From Fibrella arboris (GTDB taxonomy: Bacteria; Bacteroidota; Bacteroidia; Cytophagales; Spirosomataceae), in the NCBI RefSeq assembly GCF_041321095.1, contig NZ_JBGGWE010000008.1:186001-250000 (forward strand): DNA of 64,000 nucleotides. The letters run 5' to 3'. Positions within the stretch are counted from its first letter, which is position 1, and each line of letters begins with the position of its first letter. Below are positions 50,475 through 59,174 of the stretch, piece by piece. The notes beneath the pieces are model-generated. The model made no database searches and was not told the origin of the DNA. It saw only the letters and a program-made list of their open reading frames with translations. Position numbers and translations under genes: made by a program.

Positions 50475-52964
50475 CTAGTCGTCGTCTTCCTCCTCGTCGA
50501 TCTTACCTGCTTTCACGAAAGCGCCCCGGCGGGGGGCGGGCATGACGCTGTGCTGACCGCGAACGGTCTGCCAAACGATTTCACTGAAAATCAGGTCATC
50601 GATCTCATCGGGACGGGTGAGATTGAACAGCGACGAGCGTTTTGAGTTTGTGTTTATCGCTACGTTTTTCTGATTCAGATCAATGCCGGCTGCACGGGCC
50701 GTATACGAAGCCGGATTCGCTTTTTTGTCGAAGCAACGCCACATTGGTGTCGCGGCGGCGTCGTACTGACTCATGGGTTTCAGTCCCAGGATCAGCTCGA
50801 TGGTTCGCAGCATACCGGAGGTAGAATACATCGTGTGATCGACGAAGCCACGCTTTACATACCCACCCGCGACGAAAGCGATAGACCGGTGTGCATCTAC
50901 GTGGTCGGGGCCATTTTGGGCATCATCTTCCAGAATAAAAACAACGGATTCTTTCCAGATCGGGCTTTTCGAGAGATGCTCTACAAATTTACCGACAGCC
51001 AGATCGTTGTCGGCTACAGCAGCGTCGGGCGTCGGTAAACCAATTCTGGCCCCCGACGTGTGGTCATTGCCAAACCGGACCGTGTTGAACCTGGGTACGT
51101 TCCCGGCAGCCACCAGCGCGTCGAAATCGGCTTCCCAGGCGGCCTCCCGCTTGGTGTCCATATAGCCCAGGTTATAGCCTTTAAAGGTCGGGCAGAAATG
51201 GTTGTCGAGCGTCTGTATGTTTGGCTTTTCATCATCGGCAAACCAGCCGTAGCTCCGGTACGAAAGGCCCGCCCGTTGGCAATGGTCCCAGATAAAGCCA
51301 TCGCGGGGATGGGCAATTTCTTTCTGCCCTTCATAATCGTAGGTGCCCCCCCGGCCGCCATAGCTGGTGACCCAGGTCTTCTCCACATAGTCGTTCGCGT
51401 AGGCGGCTGACGACCAGTTGTGCCCGTCGGCGCTGACCTCCGCATCGACGTAGAAATTATCGAGCAGAACGAATTCCTTTGCCAGCGCGTGCTGATTTGG
51501 CGTCACTTTCTGGGGGAAGAGACAGAGCGACGCGTCGCCATTGCCTTCCGTCATATCGCCCAGAATCTGGTCGTACGTCCGGTTTTCTTTGATGATATAA
51601 AATACATATTTGATCGGCGATCGCGGGCCGCCCACCCGCATGGGAATCGGGTTACCCGTTTCGCCTTCGGTTTGTAGCTCCTTGCGCTTGGTGTAGGGCG
51701 TATTGGCGTAAACGAGTCGGGAGTAAGCCGCCAGTATGTCTGGTTCCGGTACGTCAATCATCGACAGGGTGCCTTTGAACAGGCCGGCGATGTATTGCAC
51801 CGGCCCTGGGTTGGCCTGTGGATTGGGGCCAACCTGCTGCGGGGTGCGTGTTCTGACCGGATTAGGCCCTTTGGGGTTGGCCTTCGATGAAAACCCTTTT
51901 CCGTTGGTAACGAACAACGTGGACCCAATCACCTTGACGGCCGTTGGGTACCAGCCCGTTGGAATAAACCCGCTGGAGAGGCTATGCCCCATGCGCGACA
52001 CGTCGAAGACGGCCAGGCAGTTGTTGTCGGCATTGGCGATGTACAGCGTGTTCTCATCGTCACTCAGGGCGAGGCCATTGGGCGTGGTGCCCACCGGTGC
52101 ATCGGGGAAGAGCGAAGCCGTGAGGGTTTCGATTACCTGCCGACGCGCCACGTCGATCAATGCCACCGTATTATCGTTACCATTGGCAACGAATAAGTAC
52201 TTGCCATCGTGGGTGAGCAGTAAATCGTTGGGGTTTTTGTTGGTCGCTACCTTCGCCACGATCTGCAGCGTGTTTACATCGATGATCGCTACACCTGAGC
52301 CACCCCAGAGCGATACGTACAATTCATTCCTGCTGGGCGACAGTAGGCAGGTGTAGGCCGCCGACCCAATAGTAATTCTGCGAACCACCCGTCGATTTTT
52401 GGTATCGGCGACATAGAGCGAACTATCTTCTTTGGTAACTACGTAAAGGCGATCTTTCGAACTGTCGACACACAGGCCTGTAGGTGAAATCTTTACGGGC
52501 CAGGGTTTCCCCAGCAAAATTGGCTCGTCGGAAACAAGCTGCTGATTGTCAATACGGTACGTCAGAATCTTGTTGTCGTTTCCTCCCGACGCGTAGAGCG
52601 TTGTCTCGTCGTCGCTGAAAGCCAGCCCAACATATGCTTTGCCAACCCGGGCGGTATCCACGATTTTCCGGGTGTTCACGTCAACGAGCGTAATGCTCTG
52701 GGTGCTCTGCCCGTTGTTGGTGATGGCCATCAACTTTTTTGACGCTGAAACGACCATCGTCAACGGCAGGTCGTCGAGGTCGAGGCTGTTGCCGGGCGGC
52801 GTGAGCGACCAGCCATTGGGCAGGTTGATGCGTTTGGCCGCCAGGTTTTTGTAAACTGCTGCAGCTTCACCAGACTGGCCCGACCCGCTGTTGGGCTGGC
52901 AGGCGGTCAGGAATGACAGGAACAGGATACCTATTCCGAGGAAAAGAGTTGACTGTGTTTTCAT
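50475..52964 (-). CDS. YncE-like beta-propeller fused to a phosphoesterase domain, lipoprotein
   Basis: An 829-residue lipoprotein (signal 6-21, lipobox FLTAC). Residues about 60-400 are a seven-bladed YncE-type propeller with repeated phrases such as YVGLAFSDDETTLYASGGND and LFVANGNDNTVALIDV. The C-terminal half (about 430-780) is an alkaline-phosphatase-superfamily phosphoesterase: FYIIKENRTYDQILGDM with the metal Glu/Asn region, and FILEDDAQNGPDHVDAHRS with Asp and His ligands, as in phospholipase C-like enzymes. Such fusions are known in Bacteroidota; the substrate is unknown. It is surface- or periplasm-exposed. Confidence 0.9.
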   Translation of the reverse strand: MKTQSTLFLGIGILFLSFLTACQPNSGSGQSGEAAAVYKNLAAKRINLPNGWSLTPPGNSLDLDDLPLTMVVSASKKLMAITNNGQSTQSITLVDVNTRKIVDTARVGKAYVGLAFSDDETTLYASGGNDNKILTYRIDNQQLVSDEPILLGKPWPVKISPTGLCVDSSKDRLYVVTKEDSSLYVADTKNRRVVRRITIGSAAYTCLLSPSRNELYVSLWGGSGVAIIDVNTLQIVAKVATNKNPNDLLLTHDGKYLFVANGNDNTVALIDVARRQVIETLTASLFPDAPVGTTPNGLALSDDENTLYIANADNNCLAVFDVSRMGHSLSSGFIPTGWYPTAVKVIGSTLFVTNGKGFSSKANPKGPNPVRTRTPQQVGPNPQANPGPVQYIAGLFKGTLSMIDVPEPDILAAYSRLVYANTPYTKRKELQTEGETGNPIPMRVGGPRSPIKYVFYIIKENRTYDQILGDMTEGNGDASLCLFPQKVTPNQHALAKEFVLLDNFYVDAEVSADGHNWSSAAYANDYVEKTWVTSYGGRGGTYDYEGQKEIAHPRDGFIWDHCQRAGLSYRSYGWFADDEKPNIQTLDNHFCPTFKGYNLGYMDTKREAAWEADFDALVAAGNVPRFNTVRFGNDHTSGARIGLPTPDAAVADNDLAVGKFVEHLSKSPIWKESVVFILEDDAQNGPDHVDAHRSIAFVAGGYVKRGFVDHTMYSTSGMLRTIELILGLKPMSQYDAAATPMWRCFDKKANPASYTARAAGIDLNQKNVAINTNSKRSSLFNLTRPDEIDDLIFSEIVWQTVRGQHSVMPAPRRGAFVKAGKIDEEEDDD

Positions 52965-53045
52965 GGAAGGGTTGCCGTGGCAGAAGCGGTGGCCTGATAG
53001 TAATTCCGATCGCTTAATTCACCAATTCGCAGCTTGCAGGCCCAG

Positions 53046-54248
53046 TTACCCGATTGGCCAGGCCAGCGCCATTGTACCGGCGGGAAAGTCGGTGCTGTGG
53101 GCAGGAAGTTCCAGGAACGCGTCGGCATTGGTCAGGTTTGTGAAATCACCAGAACCACTTCCCGGAAGCGGGTGTGCCAGTAAAAGGCCGTCTTGGGTTG
53201 CTTCCAGACCGGCAGGGATAAAATAGGTAAGCGCTGGTTTAAACGTGACCGATTGGGCCAGTTCCACGTAGAGGGGCGGGTCGAGCGGAAAGCCCATCGC
53301 CGTTTGCAGGTAGGGCCGTACGTAGCGGTAGAAACACATCGTGGTCGACACTGGATTTCCCGGTAACGCGAAGACAATGCGCTGGTGGTCATCGCTGCTA
53401 CCAAACCAGAGTGGACGACCGGGCCGCTGCTCTACCTTGTGAAAATGACAGCGGATGCCCAGGGCACCCAACACGTCGGGAACGAAATCTGCTTTGCCAG
53501 CCGACACGCCACCGGTCATCACCAGCACATTATGGGTTGCCAGCAGGGTCGAGAGCCCGGCCGTAATTGTGGCCACATCGTCGGGGAATTTATGCACCGA
53601 TGCGTCAAGGCCCATCTCCCGGAGGGCGGCCTGCAACATATACGCGTTCGACTGCCGAATCTGGTGGGGCAGGGGCGTCTGGTGCGTGTCGACCAGTTCG
53701 TCGCCGGTTGAAATCACGGCCACCCGAGGCCGTTGCAACACCGCGATGGAAGTCTGGCCTACCGACGCGACCACGGCCAGCTCAACCGGTCGAAGCAGGG
53801 TGCCCGCTGGTAACAGCACGTCGAAGGTGCGTTGATCGGTGCCCTGTTTATGCACATGCTGGCCCCGCGTCATGTCGCCTGGAACAGTCAACGTGGCCAT
53901 GCCATCCGTGATCGACAGATCTTCGTACCGGATCACCGTGTCGGCGCCAGCAGGAAGTATGGAACCCGTCATTACCTCAATACAACCTTTAGGGTCGGAG
54001 AGAGGCTGCACCGGTTCTCCCGCCCGCTGAATAGCCAGTATCGGGTACGTTTTCTGGCCACTCGTCAGGGAATCGAACCGGAGGGCGATACCATCCATTG
54101 CCACCCGGTCGAAGGGCGGAAAGTCGCGGTCGGCCAGGATCGTTTCGACAAGCACTCGACCACATGCCTCGGTAAATGGCACCGTTTCGGTAGAGAGCGT
54201 CAGGCCATGATCGGCAAGAAGTTGGTCGGCGTCAGCGACAGTCAGCAT
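53046..54248 (-). CDS. moeA: Molybdopterin molybdotransferase MoeA
   Basis: A 400-residue enzyme that inserts molybdate into molybdopterin to finish the molybdenum cofactor. Features in order are FDRVAMDGIALRF (MDG at 51-53), PAGADTVIRYED, VAVISTGDELVD, NVLVMTGGVSAGKADFVP (MoCF motif) and FALPGNPVST. All belong to MoeA domains, and the length is normal. A clear promoter lies just upstream, so it is transcribed alone. The nearby xdhC gene (57800-58927) also serves molybdoenzymes, but the molybdoenzyme itself is not in the window. Confidence 0.95.
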   Translation of the reverse strand: MLTVADADQLLADHGLTLSTETVPFTEACGRVLVETILADRDFPPFDRVAMDGIALRFDSLTSGQKTYPILAIQRAGEPVQPLSDPKGCIEVMTGSILPAGADTVIRYEDLSITDGMATLTVPGDMTRGQHVHKQGTDQRTFDVLLPAGTLLRPVELAVVASVGQTSIAVLQRPRVAVISTGDELVDTHQTPLPHQIRQSNAYMLQAALREMGLDASVHKFPDDVATITAGLSTLLATHNVLVMTGGVSAGKADFVPDVLGALGIRCHFHKVEQRPGRPLWFGSSDDHQRIVFALPGNPVSTTMCFYRYVRPYLQTAMGFPLDPPLYVELAQSVTFKPALTYFIPAGLEATQDGLLLAHPLPGSGSGDFTNLTNADAFLELPAHSTDFPAGTMALAWPIG

Positions 54249-54269
54249 AGAAAATCAGTTGATAACGGG

Positions 54270-54277
54270 CAAAAATA
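54270..54277 (-). promoter_or_regulatory. TAnnTTTG promoter element of moeA
   Basis: TATTTTTG on the minus strand, exact consensus, 22 bp upstream of the ATG at 54248. The remaining gap to the BrkB gene includes a small tandem repeat, GCTGCTCCCGT at 54360-54370 and 54371-54381. Confidence 0.55.
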
Positions 54278-54465
54278 GGGTACTCGCCCGGAATGTGGCG
54301 TACATAGATGAAGGGGAGTAGATGGATTGTCTCAGATTGTTGATTTTAACAGGCGTCACGCTGCTCCCGTGCTGCTCCCGTGTGAGAGCCGTTTTAAGCC
54401 AACCCGCTGCGTCCGGCCAGTTAACCCGCCTGATCCGTGTACCCTACTCCAAGGAGCCAGTCCGC

Positions 54466-55374
54466 TCAGCTGGGCGAAGGTCTCTCCACTTCGGTGATCT
54501 GATAACCAACGGCGTTGCTGGTCGGCACGGCGTCGAGTTCAGCCCAGAGCGCATATTGCCGGGTGAAGGAAGCGCCAAAGTAAAAAATGAGCGAGCAGTA
54601 AAAAACCAGCAGCAGCACCAGTGTGATAGACCCTGATCGGCCGTGCACTTCCTGCATCTGCTGGTCGGTCAACAGCACTGCCAGTAGTTCCTCGCCCAGT
54701 GAGAACAGCAAGGCCGTAACAAACGCCCCCACCCCAATGGCCCGCCAGCTGATCTGAATATCGGGTAAAAATTTAAACAGGAGTATAAACCAGCCCGTCA
54801 ACGTACCCACCGAGATCAGCTGCCGGGTTAGTTCAATGAACAGCAGGTACGTTGTGCCCACGTTGGAACTGGCCGCCGGTGTAAGTAGCCGACTGCTGGT
54901 TAAGGAAGCCGTGAAGAGCAGACCGGACGCAACAATGATGGCTAGTGCACTGACCCGGTTCCGAACAAACCGGCCACGTGGTGCGCCGGCTTTCACTTTC
55001 ACATTCCACAGTTGGTTCAACGAATTTTTGATAACCTCAAACAGCGTTGTCGAGGCGATGAGCAGAATGAACAGGTTGACGATCATGAGCCAGCCGTCGG
55101 TTTTCTGGGGTTGAAGGTGCCGGGAAATATCCTGCAATTGCCGGGCGCCCCGAGGCCCGAACAGATCGGCCAGGTGCCGGAACAGCCGACTGCTCACGGC
55201 CGGCTCATAATCGTTGAACAACAGGCTTACCACCTGGCTGACAATGATGACTATGGGCGGCAGGGCAAAAAAAGCAAAAAAAGCAGTGGCCCCGGCCATA
55301 CGGATAGGGTCGTTGGTTTTCAGATTGGCGAACGCCGGCCGGAACAGGGCCAGAAAAGAAACAAGTTTGCTCAA
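54466..55374 (-). CDS. YihY/BrkB-family inner-membrane protein
   Basis: A 302-residue integral membrane protein with six predicted helices. The N-terminal RMAGATAFFAFFALPPIVIIV matches the BrkB/YihY entry helix pair, and WRAIGVGAFVTALLFSLGEE lies near the fifth helix. Family members were once called ribonuclease BN by mistake; the true function is unknown, and virulence-factor naming comes from Bordetella. The C-terminal tail is short and acidic. It is not closely linked to moeA; a 217-bp gap separates them, and a short intergenic region separates it from the divergent dehydrogenase gene. Confidence 0.9.
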   Translation of the reverse strand: MSKLVSFLALFRPAFANLKTNDPIRMAGATAFFAFFALPPIVIIVSQVVSLLFNDYEPAVSSRLFRHLADLFGPRGARQLQDISRHLQPQKTDGWLMIVNLFILLIASTTLFEVIKNSLNQLWNVKVKAGAPRGRFVRNRVSALAIIVASGLLFTASLTSSRLLTPAASSNVGTTYLLFIELTRQLISVGTLTGWFILLFKFLPDIQISWRAIGVGAFVTALLFSLGEELLAVLLTDQQMQEVHGRSGSITLVLLLVFYCSLIFYFGASFTRQYALWAELDAVPTSNAVGYQITEVERPSPS

Positions 55375-55551
55375 TGGACCGGTCTTTTACACCTGGTTAA
55401 CGGCTTGATCAGCTGATAGGTTTAGCGAAAGAAGCGAGTTGGGCAACGTACCTGGCGTGGCGCTGTGAGTTTATACCCGTTCACTTAGTAAAAGGGAACA
55501 GCTATACCCCGTTCACCGCCACCTTTGCAGGAACCAAAACGAACATCGGTA

Positions 55552-56283
55552 ATGAAGCTGACCAACCATAAAATTCTGATCACAGGTGGCGCGTCAGGCA
55601 TTGGCCTGGGCCTGACCGAACGGTTTATCCAGGAAAACAATACGGTCATTATCTGCGGACGGCGGGAAGAGGTCTTGAACGAGGTGGCGCAGCGTTTTCC
55701 GTCGGTAATTACCCGCGTCTGTGACCTGGCCATAGCGTCGGAACGGGAGGCGCTGTGTCAGTGGATGGCTGATGAGCACAGCGACCTGACTGTGCTGGTA
55801 AACAACGCGGGCATACAACAATGGATGGCAATCTCGGACGCCAATTTTTTCGAGCGGGCGCAACAGGAGCTACAGGTGAACGTGGAAGCGCCGCTCCACC
55901 TGACATCGCTACTGATGAAGCTACCTGCCCTCAAGACAATCCTGAACGTAACATCGGGGCTGGCATTTGTTCCGCTCGTAAAAGTGCCCGTTTATTCGGC
56001 CACCAAAGCGTTCGTTCATTCCTTCACCCTGTCGTTGCGGGCAATGGTGGCCGCTCATGGCATTGAGGTCATTGAAATCATCCCGCCTGCGCTGAATACA
56101 GATCTGGGCGGCAAGGGGCTGCACGACCAGGCGCCACCCGTCAGCCAATTCATCAAGGCAATCTTCGATCAGCTGGCGGCGGGCAAAACAGAATTGACCT
56201 TCGGGTTCAGCGACGCCATGACGAAAGCTTCGCCGGAGGAGCTACGCATGGCATTTACGCGAATGAATGGCCCGCCTCAATGA
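55552..56283 (+). CDS. Short-chain dehydrogenase/reductase
   Basis: A 243-residue NAD(P)-dependent SDR enzyme. The start is ATG 55552 (MKLTNHKILITGG). The cofactor motif TGGASGIG is at 11-18, with NNAG in the following Rossmann part, and the catalytic Tyr-Lys pair is in VYSATKAFVHS. Overall it resembles DltE-like SDRs of Gram-positive and Bacteroidota genomes, for which no firm substrate is known. The start is supported by the family N-terminus. CCACCTTTG at about 55520 is a near match to a promoter element. It precedes the sorbosone-dehydrogenase-like gene by 99 bp. Confidence 0.9.
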   Translation: MKLTNHKILITGGASGIGLGLTERFIQENNTVIICGRREEVLNEVAQRFPSVITRVCDLAIASEREALCQWMADEHSDLTVLVNNAGIQQWMAISDANFFERAQQELQVNVEAPLHLTSLLMKLPALKTILNVTSGLAFVPLVKVPVYSATKAFVHSFTLSLRAMVAAHGIEVIEIIPPALNTDLGGKGLHDQAPPVSQFIKAIFDQLAAGKTELTFGFSDAMTKASPEELRMAFTRMNGPPQ

Positions 56284-56382
56284 GCAGGTACAGGATGGCC
56301 TGGCGCGTGGAATGGGTAGCCAGGGTCTGGTTGCCGCCTTTGTTGAGCAGGATAAATCCTGTAAAACCGATCATCTCAATTC

Positions 56383-57693
56383 ATGAAGGCTATTTTAGGT
56401 TCGTTTACTGCGCTGCTGACGGCCACGCTGGTGCTGACCGGTTCGGAAATGGTGGCAACGCATCGGCCACCGGCTAAAACGGTACGTATGGGCGTACGAT
56501 CAATTAACCCTACGGATATAAAACTACCGGCCGGATTCAAGGCAGCCATTGTGGCCGAAGAACTGGGTGCCGCCCGGCACGTAGTGGTCAGCCAAACCGG
56601 CGATATCTACGTAAAGCTCGGCCAGCTAAAAGACGGGAAGGGGATCTATCGGCTACGGGATACCAATAACGATGGCCTGATCGACGAGCGAACCGGCTTT
56701 GGTGACTACCCCGGCACCGGCATTTTTATTCGGGATGGTTATCTGTACACGTCGTCCAACAACAGCATTTTTCGGTATAAGCTCAACGAGAAGCAGGAGG
56801 TGATCAGCCCCAACCAGCCCGAAAAGCTGGTGACTGGCCTGCGCGAGAAAGAGCGCGACAAATCGAAGTCAATTGCGGTTGATAATCAGGGTAATATCTA
56901 CGTGAATATAGCGTCGGATAATGACCGGTGCCGGGTAGTGGGTACTGGCAAAGGTATGATGCCCTGCCCGTTGCTCGACTCGGCTGCCGGTATCTGGCAG
57001 TTCAAAAGCAATGTGCCCGACCAGCCCTTTTCGAGCGGTGTGCGGTTTGCTACCGGCCTGAAAAACGTAGTGGGGCTCGACTGGAATGGAAAGACCAATT
57101 CACTGTTTGTGATGCAGCATGGCCGGGGTAGTTTCGATGATTTCTATCCGCAGTATTACACGCCGCAGCAAAGTGCCGAGCTACCCGCCGAGACGATGTA
57201 TGAACTTCATCGGGGCGATGACGCTGGGTGGCCTTACGTATATTACGATCACATCCAGAAAAAGAAAATCCTGGCTCCCGAGTACGGCGGCGATGGTAAA
57301 AAAACAGGCACCGCCCAGACCATTGACCCGCTGGCGGCTTTCCCGGCCCACATGGGCCCCAACGGGCTGCTATTCTACACCGGAACGACCTTCCCGGAGC
57401 GTTATCGGAACGGAGCCTTCATTGCGTTTCATGGCCAGTCGCAATCGCTGCACAAAGGGTATCTGGTCGGGTTTGTTCCGTTCAAAAACGGAAAGCCATC
57501 TGGCCCCTGGGAGATCTTTGCCGATAATTTTGCGGGTACCGATCTGGTCAAACCCACAGGACCAGTGCAGCATCGCCCCTGCGGACTGGCGCAGGGACCA
57601 GACGGTTCGTTATATGTGACCGACGACCTGAACGGCACACTATTCAAGATCAGCTACCAGGGAGCAGCGGTGAAGGCGTCGCGTGCGCGTTGA
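56383..57693 (+). CDS. Sorbosone/glucose-dehydrogenase-like beta-propeller protein, secreted
   Basis: A 436-residue protein with a signal peptide (hydrophobic 6-20, MKAILGSFTALLTATLVL). The mature part is a six-bladed propeller of the PQQ-dependent sugar dehydrogenase (GSDH/sorbosone) type: LPAGFKAAIVAEEL at the front, ARHVVVSQTGDIYVKL, YRLRDTNNDGLIDERTGFG, FATGLKNVVGLDW, HRGDDAGWPYVYYDH and QGPDGSLYVTDDLNGTLFKI at the end. PQQ-contacting residues cannot be checked by eye. It probably oxidises a sugar or sugar-like substrate outside the cytoplasm. A terminator follows. Confidence 0.85.
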   Translation: MKAILGSFTALLTATLVLTGSEMVATHRPPAKTVRMGVRSINPTDIKLPAGFKAAIVAEELGAARHVVVSQTGDIYVKLGQLKDGKGIYRLRDTNNDGLIDERTGFGDYPGTGIFIRDGYLYTSSNNSIFRYKLNEKQEVISPNQPEKLVTGLREKERDKSKSIAVDNQGNIYVNIASDNDRCRVVGTGKGMMPCPLLDSAAGIWQFKSNVPDQPFSSGVRFATGLKNVVGLDWNGKTNSLFVMQHGRGSFDDFYPQYYTPQQSAELPAETMYELHRGDDAGWPYVYYDHIQKKKILAPEYGGDGKKTGTAQTIDPLAAFPAHMGPNGLLFYTGTTFPERYRNGAFIAFHGQSQSLHKGYLVGFVPFKNGKPSGPWEIFADNFAGTDLVKPTGPVQHRPCGLAQGPDGSLYVTDDLNGTLFKISYQGAAVKASRAR

Positions 57694-57699
57694 AAGGAG

Positions 57700-57748
57700 T
57701 ATTTTCCTGGTTTGGCTGGCTTGCGGGCTAGCCAAAGCAGGAAAATAG
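57700..57748 (+). terminator. Terminator of the sorbosone-dehydrogenase-like gene
   Basis: Arms 57700-57720 and 57728-57748 are 21-bp inverted repeats with two mismatches and a 7-base loop, followed by GTTTTTATG. Confidence 0.85.
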
Positions 57749-57762
57749 TTTTTATGTCCGCT

Positions 57763-57815
57763 ACGGGAAGCGTCCTGATCTGCCCTGGTAATGAGCTGGT
57801 CAGGACGCTTCCCGT
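57763..57815 (-). terminator. Terminator of xdhC, overlapping its last codons
   Basis: Arms 57763-57778 and 57800-57815 are perfect 16-bp inverted repeats. The right arm is the last five codons and stop of xdhC (EREAS), so part of the hairpin is translated. Confidence 0.8.
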
Positions 57816-58927
57816 TCGTGGATCGTGCTTTTGCGAAGGCGCAGGTACGTGCCATCACGGTCGGAGAAGGAAGCCCTGATTTCGGCCGCCAGCGAGAGGG
57901 CTATTTCTTCGGGCGATACGGCACCGATATCCAGCCCGACGGGTGCATGGATACGCGAAAAATCCGTTTCGGAAATAGATAGCCCTTCATCGGCCAGCTC
58001 GGCCCATATTTTCTCGGAACGTACCCGTGGCCCCAGCATACCAATGTATGGCGCTTTGGTGGCCAGGACCAGCGGCAGATTGTGCTTGTCCGTTTTGTAA
58101 TCGTGCGACATCAGCACAACAGCGGTATGGTCGTCGAAAAGGATTTCGGAAAACCTCTCGGGCGGAACAATGGCGGTGACCAGATCAGCGATCTTCCGGT
58201 TCACCTTCAGCGCATTAGCGACTATCGTTACGCGCCAGCCCAGCTCGTGCACCAGGCGCGTGAGCGGGTATACATCGTACTGATGCCCCCACAGAACCAG
58301 GTGAATTTCGGGCGACAGGATTTCAATGAACGCATCCAGCGCCTGACCCGGCTGCCCCTCAACCCTGTACGGAGCCGATACGCCTTTGGCGAGTCGTGCC
58401 TGAATCCGGTCGTTTAACTGTTGCTGCATGTCGGGGTCCCGGAGCACAGCCAGACTGTCCGCGTCGGTATAGCGAATAACGTCTCCCTCCCGAAGAGTTG
58501 GCCAGTTACCGGCTAGTCCGGTGATCGTGATCAGGATGTGCGTTTGGCGGCGTTCGTTCATGCAGGTTTTCAAAACTTCAACGGAATTGTTCGGATCGGA
58601 GAAATCGAGGGGCGTGAAAAGCACATCGATGATGCCGTTGCAGCCAAGGCCAACACCGATCTGGTGTTCATCGTCGGTGGTTGTATCGTACGTTATTTTC
58701 GACGAGGACGCATTGGCAATGGCAAAGCGGGCACGTTTCAGGGCATCGCCTTCCAGGCATCCGCCACTGATCCCGCCAATCCAGAGGCCAGTGCTCATCA
58801 CCAGCATTCGGGCGCCGGTTCGGCGGTAAGACGAGCCTTCAACCCGCACCACAGTGGCTAAGGCCGCCTGTGTCGTTTGCCGGTCGAGCTGGTCATACGC
58901 GTCAATAATTGCTTTTATTTCTTTCAT
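57800..58927 (-). CDS. XdhC/CoxI-family molybdoenzyme maturation protein
   Basis: A 375-residue protein of the XdhC family, which binds molybdenum cofactor, helps sulfurate it and delivers it to xanthine dehydrogenase-like enzymes. Seen are VVRVEGSSYRRTGARMLV, GGISGGCLEGDALKRA with the conserved Cys, and a C-terminal Rossmann domain (LVLWGHQYDVYPLTRLVHEL) and YIGMLGPRVRSEKIW. The dinucleotide-binding glycine motif is altered (WGHQYD in place of a GAGxx pattern). No xdhA/B-like gene is in the window. Transcribed toward the sugar dehydrogenase gene, with a terminator at the end. Confidence 0.92.
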   Translation of the reverse strand: MKEIKAIIDAYDQLDRQTTQAALATVVRVEGSSYRRTGARMLVMSTGLWIGGISGGCLEGDALKRARFAIANASSSKITYDTTTDDEHQIGVGLGCNGIIDVLFTPLDFSDPNNSVEVLKTCMNERRQTHILITITGLAGNWPTLREGDVIRYTDADSLAVLRDPDMQQQLNDRIQARLAKGVSAPYRVEGQPGQALDAFIEILSPEIHLVLWGHQYDVYPLTRLVHELGWRVTIVANALKVNRKIADLVTAIVPPERFSEILFDDHTAVVLMSHDYKTDKHNLPLVLATKAPYIGMLGPRVRSEKIWAELADEGLSISETDFSRIHAPVGLDIGAVSPEEIALSLAAEIRASFSDRDGTYLRLRKSTIHEREAS

Positions 58928-59174
58928 ACGTGAACGCTTACTTTCAGCAGCCCGTCCGCAGGTACTGCCAGTGCATAGATAAGCCGTCTCGGCCTGATAA
59001 ACAACACGACAAGATTCGGTTGACGGATGCCCGTCAGAGAGCGGGGAAAAATGATTCTCTGGTGCTATAATGCAGCATTACGCCGGGTACGTTCCCATTT
59101 TCATGCGCCTGTTTGGGGCAGCCTAAACTCAGCTTAACAGTTTATTAACCTGGTCTGTCGAAACCTTCTCGGTA

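Noticed and set aside
54322..54636. Small plus-strand gene between moeA and brkB
   Set aside because: The frame runs through the moeA promoter-side gap, a tandem repeat and the brkB end in reverse; no coding signal was seen.
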